Origin: Globodera rostochiensis
Taxonomy: Eukaryota > Nematoda > Chromadorea > Rhabditida > Heteroderidae
Reading direction: 5' to 3'
DNA length: 64,000 nucleotides
Assembly (NCBI GenBank): GCA_018350325.1
Contig: JAEVLN010000008.1
Location: 496,001 to 560,000, forward strand
The notes under the pieces were generated by a model. It worked only from the letters and a program-made list of their open reading frames with translations. It did no database searches and was not told where the DNA came from. A program made the translations under genes and the position numbers. Numbering within the stretch: the first letter of the stretch is position 1; the number at the start of each line of letters is the position of its first letter. Shown in pieces: positions 11,491-22,279 of the stretch.

Positions 11491-14400
11491 AGCTCCCATA
11501 ATAAAACAAACCGAAGTTTGCGCTGCTGGTACAGAAGCTTTTTTAATGGTCTTATTTATGGCGGGCGGGGGGGGGGGGGCTTTGGAATGTGTGAGAAAGT
11601 CTGTGAAGTTGTGAATTTCATCACATTTCCGCCCGCCGCAATTTCCATTCATAAATATTTATGCTGCAATTTCATTTGAGTCCGTTTGCCTTATGGGAAA
11701 AAGGCTGCATTTGTCATTTTGTTTTTTCCAGACCCCCCCCCCCCGGGGGATGAAAGCAAATTTGCAACAAGCATCAAAGCCCATTTCGGGCGAGGAGAAC
11801 GCTAATTTAGAACATTACAAAAAACATTTATTGGATTAAAATAAACTATTGCTCCCCTTTTTGTTTAAAACAATTATATTTTATAATTGAAGAAGAAAGA
11901 AAATTGCTAATTGATTTGTGAAAATTAAACTATTATTTCAGTACTAAGATTTAATGAAAGAAATCCTAGGAAATAAATGAATGTTTAAAGAGGCGAAATT
12001 GAAAAAATAATTTTAAAAAATATACTGAAATTTCAAAAAAAAATTTGAGTTTTCAAATCAAATTGAATGCGACAAATTCCTAATTTGCATAATCAGCAAA
12101 ACATTATACACAAAATAAGAGCGAGTCGACGCGTGAATTGCATATGATTTTAGCTCAAATAAAAAGCAAAACAAATTGCTCTAAAGTGCTGCATAATGTA
12201 CACAAAATGAATGAATTTGTAAATATATGAGCCCAAATAAAAGCTGTGCAAATGAATTGGAATAAATTGTTATCCTTTTATTTTCAAAATATGGGGGGTT
12301 TTTTTTGACTACTATCGAACTTCAAGAAAAATTCAATTTTTTAGTTTTTAGAAAAGTTCGAAGCCAAGCCATTTTTCGACAGATGGCGACGTCGTCGTCG
12401 CCCATCCATTTTCCCATTTTTTGGTCGACAGGCGCTCACTTTTAATGGCTCCCATTTGGGGGGAGATAAGGAAGTGTAAAGCGAACGAATTCACTCGGAA
12501 ACACAGCGGCAAGCACGGGAAATGGGAAATGGGAAATTTTGTTTGAGGCCAAAGAGTAAATGAACGAACGAATAAATGGAAAAAGCGTTCCCGGCGGATA
12601 ATTTATGGGCACTTTTTGTCTTTTAAATAATGCCTTTGGACGGCTTTTCGGGGGGAACGGACGGCACAATTTTCGGGGGAAAAGAAAGAAAACATTGAAA
12701 AAATTGGGAAAAAAAGAGGGAAAGAAATGGTCAAATGGGAATGAAATGAGGCCTATTTATTTTCATGTGATGTAAGTTTTTGTTCATTGGAAAAAGATTT
12801 GATTTGAATGAAAGAAAAGGGCAGAGGAAACGAAACAAAAAAACAAAAAACAAATTTTTAGCATTGGGAATTGGGGGAACAAAAGCATATTTACCTATTT
12901 TATTTTAAATACATACAATTTGCAATGATTTTTTTAAGGATTGTTGAAAAATGTCAATTAATCGTTGAATTATTTTCTGTAAATATTACAAGTCATATAA
13001 ACAAATAGCAAAGGCATTTGGGCCAAAAGTCAATGCATCCGTCCGGCCGTCCGCCTCGCCTCGTTGTGCGGATTTATTTGTCCATTGGACTTAACTCAAA
13101 TTCCCGAGACAACAAAACAATCTCGAACACCCGGCGAGGTCGAGCGAAGGCCGAGGATTAGGTCAAAAGACGCGCAGGGATGGCAAACAATCGAGAATCT
13201 CGGAGTTTGTCTCTCCCACAATTTCAATGGGTCGCCCTTTCTCCTCGTGATTTAATTTTAATTTAAATGGTAAACCAAATTGTTATGTAAGCATTGCACT
13301 TTTATCTCTCTATATTTCAACAAAATTTTCACTAAAAATAAATTATTGGTTTTATGTAATAACTTTACAGTATAAGTCATTTAAAATTACTTTTCTCATT
13401 TCATCTGTAAATTAAAATTATTTTTATCAGAAATATGCACATAATCTTTGAATCAATCCCCATAAGCGTTATCAAAAGGTACCTAAAGATTATTAAATAT
13501 TGCTATTAACTGTACGTTTTTGCGATTATTGTTTACTCACATTTCCAAATTCCAGAAAAAGCATTTGGAAAAAATTATTCTTAAAGAATCAAAAATGCAA
13601 TCCAAATCCAAAAATATGTTGTTCAATCCTCGGATTTCCTCGGATTTTTTGCTTCAACCTTTAGCCTCTTGCCTTGTTTTCGCCCTGAGGGAATAATAGG
13701 CTTAAATTGCAATCGGCCAAATTGCCGCTTGCTCTCAAAATGTTTTAAAGCGGAGGAAACTGATCCGGCTGTCACGTACCAAGCCCGCCGGCCGACGATC
13801 ATTTATCAAACAAATCCCAACAAAATTTGTGACCGAATTGTTTTTGACCCATCGATTTGCCGTGCTAAATTTAAACATTTTTGTCTATTTTTAAAAAGCT
13901 GATTTGTGAGTGAATGGACAAAAATGAGAAATTATGGAAAATGTGTGCACTGTTTTTTAAGCAAATGTAGCAAAGAGGTTAGTATTATTACGTCGCTTTT
14001 AATCTCGGCTCTCGTCCCGCTTCGGGCAGGGCAAAGCCGAGATAATCTCCACTCCCCTCCGGGGGAAATGTTTATTTGTATTTTCATCATCAATTTTTAG
14101 TTCAGAAGAATGTGGAAAAACAAAACGCGTCCTAAAAAAGGAAAGATAGCTGGCAACCATCTAATGTTCGTAAAATAAATAAATAGCTTACCTATATGTA
14201 GCAAATCTGACAAATTCGAAATAAAAATGGCATCATAATTTATAAAAAAGCGAAAGATGGGCAGAAATGCTAATATTCATTTAAGTAGATTATTAAAATT
14301 GCAAAAATAATTTTAAAAAGTTTCTTTTGCAATGTTTTTTGCTCCCCTGGGGGGGGGGGGGGGGTGGGTTGGTGCGGCGTTATCGGTTAGTTAGCAGCAA

Positions 14401-14539
14401 ATGTTTCTTTCCAAATGAGTTTTGTGTCGAGTGTCGTCAGCACCCACCCACCGGTGAATTTTACGACATTTTTGAATGGAATTTGCTTCGCGATCAATGG
14501 GGCGATGACAATCTTATCATCATCGTCGTCGTCACCACC

Positions 14540-14890
14540 ACCAGCCCCCACCCTCCCTCCTCCCTCCCTCCCCCCCCCCATCCCCCCCTCCCCCCCCCCC
14601 ATCCCCCATCCCCCCCTCCCCCCCCCCCCATCTTCCCTCCCTCCCTCCCCCCCCAATCCCCCCCTCCCCCCCCCATCCCCCATCCCCCCCTCCCCCCCCC
14701 CATCTTCCCTCCCTCCCTCCCCCCCCATCCCCCCCTCCCCCCCCCATCCCCCATCCCCCCCTCCCCCCCCCCATCTTCCCTCCCTCCCTCCCCCCCCCCA
14801 ATCCCCCCCTCCCCCCCCCATCCCCCATCCCCCCCTCCCCCCCCCCATTCTTCCCTCCCTCCCTCCCCCCCAATCCCCCCCCCCAATCAT
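14540..14890. repeat. C-rich minisatellite, about 72-bp unit, at least four copies
   Basis: The landmark CATCTTCCCTCCCTCCCTC recurs at 14629, 14701 and 14772 and, as CATTCTTCC.., at 14846, giving spacings of 72, 71 and 74. Each unit also holds AATCCCCC and CATCCCCCATCCCC blocks. All frames stay open across it, giving false Pro- or Gly-rich proteins. Confidence 0.85.
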
Positions 14891-15218
14891 CACCACAGCA
14901 TTAGCCCCCAACCAACGGCAGCTGTTTCAGCAAAGCACAGCGTATTTTTCGTTGATTTCGCCTCCTCCCGCCAAAACGGAGCAGACGACCACGAGGCATT
15001 TATTGCATATACTTTAATTTAAATGATAGCGTGGGGGAAAGTGCTGGCTGGCTGATTGATGGTTGGGTCGTGACTTTGCCAAATGCTGCAATTTATGGGA
15101 CGACTCGGGCGGGAGAGGCTCATTAAATTCATTTATTTTGTAATATCAGAGGGGTAAAACAGAGTCACTTTTTTGACGAAATAAATAATGGTGTATTTTA
15201 CATATGAAGCTTTTTAGG

Positions 15219-15350
15219 AATGGGAGAGGTGACGCGCCGATTGGCGCCACCGGGAAAATTTTTTCTAGAGATTTTAACAATGTTTGTTAAGAAAATTGCT
15301 CCAAAATTAACGAAATTTGGCCATCCTAAATTTTGGGAACTTTTAGTGAA
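15219..15350 (+). repeat. Fragment of the GC-module dispersed repeat
   Basis: The block around GCCGATTGGCGCCACCGGGAAA followed by a TTAACAATGTTTGTTAAGAAAATTG-like stretch matches 28360-28450 inside the hAT-like element at 27991-28552. Weak terminal repeats (CAGAGTCAC at 15160, GTCACTCTG at 15458) are present, but the flanks do not show a target duplication. Confidence 0.6.
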
Positions 15351-16071
15351 AATGACCAACTTTTTCAGGAAACTCCAAAAAACCAGGCACGCAGGAAATC
15401 ATGAAAACATCCAAAAATCAAGGAAAAACCCGACACATCAGGTACTATGGTACTAGGTCACTCTGAATGCAAAAGAATGGAAAAACAATGTTCGGAAAGT
15501 TGAATGGTTTTAATCCAAATGGTTGATATGCCCCATTCAATTTATTGTGTGATATGTAAATGCCAACATCTTTTAGGAAGCATTACAATTTTAATGGACT
15601 GGTCCCCTAGAGTTGGAGTGACGCCAAAGTAAAGCATTACGGTCCCGTTGAAACGACCGATTGAGTACAGTCAACGTTATTTAAAATTTAAAATTTAATA
15701 TAATTAATTGGTTAAAATCAATTATTTAAAATGTAAAATCTTTACTTTTTTCAATGTTGATAATAAAAAGCACTCGACACTGTAAAAAAAGAATGTATAC
15801 AATTGAAATGAATTAGAAAAAGTACAATTCTATTCTCCAATTTTATTTGAGTGAACCACGAGAACAGACTGTGATCGTTTAATTTCTGACCAAATTTTTA
15901 CTTTTGATCAGTGATAGATTAAATCATCCTTTCGTCGCACCTATCGACCATTTAATTTGCCGAATTCACGAGAACATTTTACACAAAACTCACAAAAATT
16001 TGTCAATATAAAATTCGTCTCAATGCGTTCAACCGTCACTTTCTGTACCAAACAGTTTTTGTAAAAAAAAA

Positions 16072-16374
16072 ATGCGCCAACTTCGAATTTTGCTCGCACT
16101 GTTCCTTATTGTAGCAAGTTTAATTGGGAAGGTAATTTTAATTTAACCAATATTTATTTACATTATTAATTAAAAGATTTAGTTTTATTAAGCACATTTA
16201 TCTATCACGGTTTAGGCGAATTGCCAAAGCGACTTCTGGGCCTCAATGTCCCAACCTCTGATTTCTATGGGCAGCGATGCGCAAATGCCCCTGAAGGATT
16301 TCGGCATGGACTTCAGCAAAATGAACGATTACAGCGCTTTGTTCGGAGGTCGACGGAAGAGGGGAATTAATTAA
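16072..16374 (+). CDS. Short secreted peptide precursor (72 aa)
   Basis: Exons 16072-16131 and 16216-16374, joined in phase 0 across an 84-base GT-AG intron. The product has a clear signal peptide (MRQLRILLALFLIVASLIG, cleavage near ANCQ) and ends DYSALFGGRRKRGIN. The RRKR prohormone-convertase site preceded by Gly-Gly suggests a processed and perhaps amidated peptide, as in neuropeptide-like precursors. There is only one such site, so a small secreted structural protein remains possible. I do not recognise the family. The start is the first ATG, directly after a poly-A run, and the downstream neighbour is the collagen gene. Confidence 0.6.
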
Positions 16375-16989
16375 GTATTAATAAGTGGAGAAAGATGAAA
16401 GATGACCTTGCTGTTTTGGTTTTTAATTAGATTTTATCGTATCATAAAGTCATTGATTTTTAGAATGTTATATTAAAACACCCAGCACACAAACTGAATA
16501 ATAACATTTTCTTCAAGCATTTGTGTAAATGTAAAATCCAAAATACTTAAATATAAACCTTTAGAAAAATGTAAAATTAATTGTCCAATTTGTTAAATAT
16601 TTTAATGTCTAAATATGCAAATTTATAAAAATTTGCACATCGGAATTGTATATGGCAACAATAGCAGCATTATGTTGTTGATTTTCATCCATTAAAACTC
16701 ACTCACCTTTTGTTTAGCTCATTTTTTTGTTTTTTTACAACAAAATACAAAATCTGGTTGGAGGAGACCTGCTACAATTATTCGTATCCACCCCCAACCA
16801 CACACATTAATTAAGTCCATTTTACCAATCGTGAAAAGAATGCTTTGTTTGCTGCGAGGTGATAAATAATTGATGGAAGGCGGTGGGGGGGGGGGTATAA
16901 AAGCCCTGATCATTTGTGATTAGGTGATCAAAGCTGTTCTTATCCATCGCTTCCAAACCAGTTTTGTTACTGACGACAGGCAAACGCTG
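16375..16989. other. Intergenic between secreted peptide and collagen
   Basis: AT-rich sequence; an 11-base G run at 16885 precedes a TATAAAAG motif at 16896-16903, about 90 bases before the collagen start codon, which may be its TATA box. Nothing else was recognised. Confidence 0.5.
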
Positions 16990-18491
16990 ATGCAACGCTT
17001 TTCCCCAAAATCCGAGCGTTTTTGCGCCCTTTTGGCCGGTGCGACTTCCGTCCTGGTCATTTGCATATGCGGCATTAATGTCAAATGGCTGCTTGACGAC
17101 ATTTGTGAACTTCAACAGCACATCGAGACTGAAATGGCGGAAGTTCGCGTGAGAACTTTCGGGATAATTTTTAATTATTGTATGTTAGGGTATTTTGTGT
17201 CCAAAACGGCTTAACTTTTTGTGACCAACCAAACAAATTGCGATTAATTTAAAATAAAATTAACATTATTACAATATTACAATATTCATTTTTAAAATTT
17301 TTTAGGTGATCAATCGCGAGTCTTGGGATGGAATGATGGACTTACAGCACAAACATTCGCAAGCAAATGGTATTTCGTGGTTAAAATTACAAAATTCGCG
17401 CCGCAAGCGTCACGAACGGCAAAAAAAGAACGATTACCAACCAGAAGAATTTATTTCTGACGAGGTGGACACTTGTGGTAAGAGGAATTTGCGAAAATTA
17501 AATTTTATTTTTGTTAGGTTGTCAGGCTCGCGCACAAAACTGCCCTCCAGGTCAGCCGGGCCTTGCCGGACAACGAGGACTGCCTGGAGGTCTTTTTTTT
17601 TGGAAAATTCAAATTTTGATGAAGACAATGATTTTTCAGAATCCGGACTGCCTGGTTCAGACGGACTTCCTGGTGTAGCTGGAGTTGTGGCGCTTTTAGA
17701 CGAAGTTGGAGCTGGTTGCATTCGGTGCCCCGTTGGATCTCCAGGTGTGGGAATACGAATAAAGTTTGGAGATTTCTACTCGCATTTTGTTACTCGTACT
17801 TAATCAATCATTAAGAATTATTTGCTCCTATTCTATTTTTGTTTTGTTTTGTTTTAGGCCCTCCTGGACCGCCAGGCCCTAGCGGACTTTCGGCCCAGCC
17901 CGGCCAACCCGGTATTGACGGTCATCCCGGCAATGGTGAGCTTTAACTAATTGCTTTAGACTGCTTCATTCGTCCCTAAATCGATTAAGATGGCCAAATT
18001 GGTCCTGTTGGATCTCCCGGGTGTTTGGGCCCACGTGGTAAAGCGGGGACGGATGGACTCCCGGGACCGCCGGGACGCGGCGGCACAAAAGGGAAAGGTG
18101 AGCCTGGCAAAAAAGGCGAACCGGGAAAGTCAGGACAGGTAATGAATAAATTCATTTGAAATCTTTTTAAACTAACAAAAAAATTAGCCTGGAAGACCTG
18201 GCAGAAAAGGCGAAGACGGTCAGCCAGGACCATGCGGACAAATTGGTCAGGCCGGACAACGTGGACCAACTGGAACACCCGGGAAAATGGGTCCACAGGG
18301 CGAGGCTAGTTTAAATATGGCAAAAATGTTCAACAAACAAACAAAATTAGGCAGGAGGACCTGGACTTGCTGGAACAGATGGTCAGTATGTTTGGCTTCT
18401 TATAATGCTTTTATTTTTTAATATATTTTATAATGTTTTTAATTTTTACTCTCTAGCAAAATACTGTCCGTGTCCGCCGAATGCTGGCTGA
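16990..18491 (+). CDS. Cuticle collagen (nematode type, 305 aa)
   Basis: Nine exons: 16990-17148, 17306-17477, 17518-17589, 17640-17744, 17858-17935, 17990-18138, 18188-18304, 18351-18381, 18457-18491. Layout follows nematode cuticle collagens: an N-terminal cytosolic stretch and signal-anchor helix (residues 11-33), a furin-like basic site (SRRKRHER), a Cys pair (GCQARAQNCPPG), then interrupted Gly-X-Y blocks and a short Cys tail (AKYCPCPPNAG). A Cys-bearing interruption (LLDEVGAGCIRCPVG) divides the triple helix. The product would be trimerised, secreted and built into the cuticle. Intron 7 (18305-18350) begins GC: only that join keeps a perfect Gly-X-Y register (GPQ GEA GGP GLA); the GT alternative at 18309 breaks it. 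Confidence 0.9.
18305..18350 (+). other. GC-AG intron in the collagen gene
   Basis: The donor reads GAG|GCTAGT and the acceptor ATTAG|GCAGG. Using it preserves the Gly-X-Y repeat; no GT donor gives a correct register. Confidence 0.75.
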
Positions 18492-20338
18492 ACAACGAAA
18501 TTTGATTTTAAATGGAATTGATGTAAAGCCCAGAATTTATTTTAAAACTTTTACATTTGCACAAATTAATTTTAATTTGATTGGTTTTGGTTTGCTATTT
18601 TATGCTTGGACAATATTAAACTTAAAATGAAAAAAAAAAATATTCTGCCAAAATGCTGAAAGTTCAAACACTGGGATTTTCCGTACCCTTTCTAATCCAT
18701 TAAATAATATGTTCTCTAAATGACCGCACATTGGTGCATAAAACAAATTGTGTTTTTTGAAATGGAAAAATGGACACATTTCTTGAATTTTCACCTGAAA
18801 ACTTACACAAATGTTCGACTTGCTTTTGACTTTTTAACGTTTTGATGCCTTCCCGCCATTCTGATCACCTTCCTTCGGTTTTGATTTGTTTCAGTTTTTC
18901 TTCTATCTTCGCTTTTAACCATTTCTTCTTCGTCTTCTTCCGATGTGGCGGAAGTGCTGCTGGGCGCCTCTGCACTAACGCGCGCACACACTCCATTAAG
19001 TTTGTAATTGTTTGAACAGATTCTCTCCCCCCCCCCCCCACAATTTTTGGTTCGCGACATTCTGGCGCCTGAGCCTGCCTGCTGATTGTTCGCAAAAACT
19101 ACCTTAAAATATTAAATGAGATTCGCCGTTTTCGTTATGTAGAAAATGATTAAAAAATATTTTAGTTAAAGGAAGGAACTAGGGAATGAAGACGGAATTT
19201 TGATAGATCCCCGGATCCGGAACCGGATTCCATAAAAATCACCCCGACCGGATAATTCGGGTAAAACATCCGGGCCCGGTTCCGGATTGTTCGAAAAAAT
19301 TTTTAGATTTAAAATCCTCATTTTTTTATTTGGGTTCACCTTTTCAATTTAAACTTTTTTAAATCCCTGGCAACCCCAATCCCGAGCAGGGAGGCCAACT
19401 CAACTGCGGTAAAATATGGCAACCGGCTCCAAAAATATGGCATTTTTATGGCATCGAGGGGTCAAAAATATGGCATTTTTATGGCAGTTTTCTTAAGGAA
19501 TTTTCAAAAAAGCATTTGTTTTTTTGAGAATTTTGCTTCAGTTCTGGGGGGAAGGGTTCGGCGGTGCCGATAGGCGCCGCCGAGAAAAATTTGAATTTTT
19601 TACTCAATTTGTTAACAGATTTTCAACCAAAAACTTCAAATTGTAAGAATCAAAGAGCACTTTTTCGGGAATTCTCATTTTTCCCGTAAAAAATGAGAAT
19701 TTTTACCAAAGTCAAAAATATGGCAAAATTATGGCAAGTGTGAAAATATGGCAAACAATAAGGCAAATTCCCAAAATTATGGCATTTGCCTTAAAAATAA
19801 GGCAATTTGGCCTCCCTGATCCCGAGTTTCCTCAAAATCCTCATCCCGCTCAACTCTAGTTTTAACAAACGTTTTTATACGCTTATTAAATTTTCTGAGT
19901 GATATTTTTTAATCATTATTTTAAGCGGGGAGGTGGTGCTGACGGCGCCGTCAGAATCTCGAGTTTAATTATTATGGCATTTGAGACAAACTCAAAAATT
20001 AAATGGAAATAAAACTTTTAAAAAAGACAAAAAAACATAAGCGATGACACGAAATGGATGTGAAATTTTAATGCTTTTAAAAATAACATTGAAATTTTAA
20101 GCCACAAAGACAAAGGGCTCTAAATGAGTGATGCTAATCAAACAATTTTTTTTGGAAAGACAAAACGTTACTTCAACCATTTGTATGTGCTTACTATACT
20201 TTTGATGATTTGACGCGGTTATGACGTTGATCAATTCCAAGAATTTATGAATTCACAAATAAATACAATTTTATTTACATTTGCATGGGTTTTATTCCCA
20301 TTTAAAAATGCTTTTTGACCATTTTTTCTTAAATTTCA
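18492..20338. other. Intergenic with repeats
   Basis: Holds a CCGG-rich degenerate repeat (19205-19295, forms of CCGGATCCGGAACCGG), the hAT-like element at 19387-19818, and otherwise AT-rich DNA. A minus-strand open frame at 18803-19060 includes an acidic run but has no splice or homology support. Confidence 0.6.
19387..19818. mobile_element. Non-autonomous hAT-like miniature element (432 bp)
   Basis: Terminal inverted repeats CAGGGAGGCCAA and TTGGCCTCCCTG are perfect over 12 bases. Both sides carry the same 8-base direct repeat ATCCCGAG (19379-19386 and 19819-19826), the target-site size typical of hAT transposons. Inside are many TATGGCATTTTTATGGCA-like units and the GC module GGCGGTGCCGATAGGCGCCG (about 19560-19585). 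There is no transposase frame. Confidence 0.9.
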
Positions 20339-22279
20339 TCAAATTCGATCACATTTCCCTTTTTGATCATCGGATTTCGCCTGCACTTGATGAATTTTTC
20401 GGAAGTGCTTTTTTAAGTCAAAATTCCGGCAGAATCCTTTGGCACAGAACGGACACGTAAACGGCTTTTGCTGCTGATGGGTAAACATATGAAATTGGAG
20501 GTTGTACGAGTGGTGGAAGGCCTTAATAAATCAGAAAAATGAATGATTCAATCAAATGCAGCAAAATCTATTAGTTCCTCTTAGAAAATTGAAATTTAAA
20601 TCTGAAAACAGAATTATAAGGTCTTTAAAAATTAAAAATTCAAAAAAATAAAAATTATATTTTTTATAATAATTGTCACACTTTAGCGCACACTTCGCAT
20701 TTGTACCGCTTCTCCTGCTGATGCGTCAATTTGTGATTTTTGTAATTGCCGTTTTGATGGAAGCCTTTGCCGCAGTATTCGCTGTTTTGGGATATATTTT
20801 TTAAAGCAATAACACAAAGCAACGAATTCAAAATATGCCTAACAAATAAGCGAACTTTTTTATTGGCACTTTCCGAATAAACACCGAAAAGGGGCCGGAA
20901 TTTATTCGATTTTAAATCGCACAGAACCGGACAGTTTGGCGCCGGCAATTTTGGCGCGATCAGTTATAACTTAGTCATTAAGAAAGCAAATCAAACAAAT
21001 CAGTACTAACCAGAAGCTCTCAGGATGTTGAACTTTTGATCAAGCGAGCTAAATAGTTATGTCTTTTTCAAAAAAGTTAACCCAACAAACATACCACGTG
21101 TACGGCTTGAATCCTAAATAATGGTTTAAAATTATCATTTGAATAATTGAATATGAACGTTGTATTTTGCTACTGAAATTTTACAAAAAAGATAAAAAAG
21201 GTACCTTCGTATAAATTTTGAATTGTTTAAATGGACATCAACAAATATATTTTATTAAAATGAATAAAATATTTTAGTCAGCCCTTGCGTAAGTTATGTA
21301 AATGTTTATTTAATTGAATTAATGTATTATTACCGGTGTGAATGCGCAAGTGCGTGTTAAGGGTGGAAGACCTTAATTTGGCCGTTTTTAGTTACCCAAT
21401 TAGTCAATGCCTTTTATTAATTTATTAAATTTAACAAATTTTAATAAAAAAAAAACAAATATTCAGAGAATGTTTATGTGTATTATTTACCTGTTGAAGC
21501 ACTTCCCGCACACTTTGCACTGAAAATACATACATTAACAAAAGTTTTTATATTAATTAATGCGTCATTAATTGATAAACTGAATTTTTTGAATTTTCCA
21601 ACTCTGTGAGGCTTATCCTCTGTGTGAATGATTTTGTGTCGACAAAGAGTAGAAGCCTGACGAAAGGCCTTTCCGCAAACCTTAAAAATTGGACGTTTAA
21701 CGCTTTTTCATTCATAAAAAATGCCCACCTTGCACTGAAAAGGTCTGGCACCAGTATGGACCTGAAAATTTATTTAAAAAATTTAAATTTAAACAAACAA
21801 AAAAAACCGGCATATGCCGAGTCAAATTGTAGTGGGCACTGAACGTTTTTGAGCATAATTCGCATTTAAACTGCTGATTCGGTTGTCCCTGCACTTTGGA
21901 TTTTTCGGCATTTTCGCCTTCCGCACAATGGCATTGAATTGTTTGTGCTATTCGACGGTGAAGATGACGAAGACGATGAATTTGATGAAGAAAATGTTTT
22001 AGCTGTTTCCTTTTGAAAGCCAACTGGACGCTGATTCGTCGTCATTCTTCGTCCAATCGAAAGGGAGGAGCCTTGGAAAAGAAAAATTTCTTAATTTTAG
22101 TAACTTTTAAATATTTTACCAAAATTCCACGCATCCAAAAAAGATTGTGCAGCGCAATGCACGAGGAGGTTCTTAGACGGATTAAAATGCATTGGCAATT
22201 GAAGAGTTGGCGGCTTCACACTGGGAAGGTTGAGAATGTTTTCCACAGAGAAGTTCAAAGCGGGCGATAATGAGGACAT
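20339..22279 (-). CDS. fezf: FEZF-family C2H2 zinc-finger transcription factor
   Basis: Exons, 5' to 3': 22120-22279, about 22025-22071, about 21808-21888, 21729-21761, 21603-21680, 21491-21519, 21334-21371, 21095-21113, 20682-20781, 20339-20521. The N-terminus contains an engrailed-homology (eh1) motif, FSVENIL, which recruits Groucho/TLE co-repressors in FEZF proteins. Six C2H2 fingers follow in the family's order: HYNLTRHMP, then [37 protein letters not shown], the [15 protein letters not shown] finger, AFHHSYNL, and [20 protein letters not shown] factors are nuclear repressors for neuronal fate. The joins from the first finger onward are solid; the join of exons 2 and 3 is not, because the Ser-rich frame of exon 2 (about 21900-22071) and the zinc-finger frame differ. 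The 136-base intron given here is one phase-correct choice. One exon is only 19 bases. Confidence 0.85.

Larger units (their letters stand above)
5414..16071. other. Gene-poor region rich in G/C homopolymers
   Basis: No exon chain with coherent phase was found in this 10.7 kb. Open frames exist mainly because long poly-G or poly-C runs (7317-7335, 10260-10283, 11330-11490, 14349-14365) code for Gly or Pro repeats in any frame. The remainder is AT-rich with pyrimidine tracts. It may hold the upstream regulatory DNA or untranslated exons of the BTB-type gene and of the secreted peptide gene at 16072. Confidence 0.55.

Noticed and set aside
11207..11679. Pro/Gly-rich open frames on both strands
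   Set aside because: Caused by about 200 bases of C runs; no other coding evidence.
14327..15022. Long proline-rich (+) and glycine-rich (-) open frames
   Set aside because: All frames are open because the region is a C-rich minisatellite; there is no signal peptide, phase-consistent splicing or domain.
15160..15458. Possible hAT-like element with CAGAGTCAC / GTCACTCTG ends
   Set aside because: Flanking 8 bases (GGGTAAAA versus AATGCAAA) do not match and the ends are imperfect; kept only as a repeat fragment.
18803..19095. Minus-strand open frames with an acidic run
   Set aside because: Two overlapping frames of similar length, one interrupted by a C-run; no supporting splice sites.
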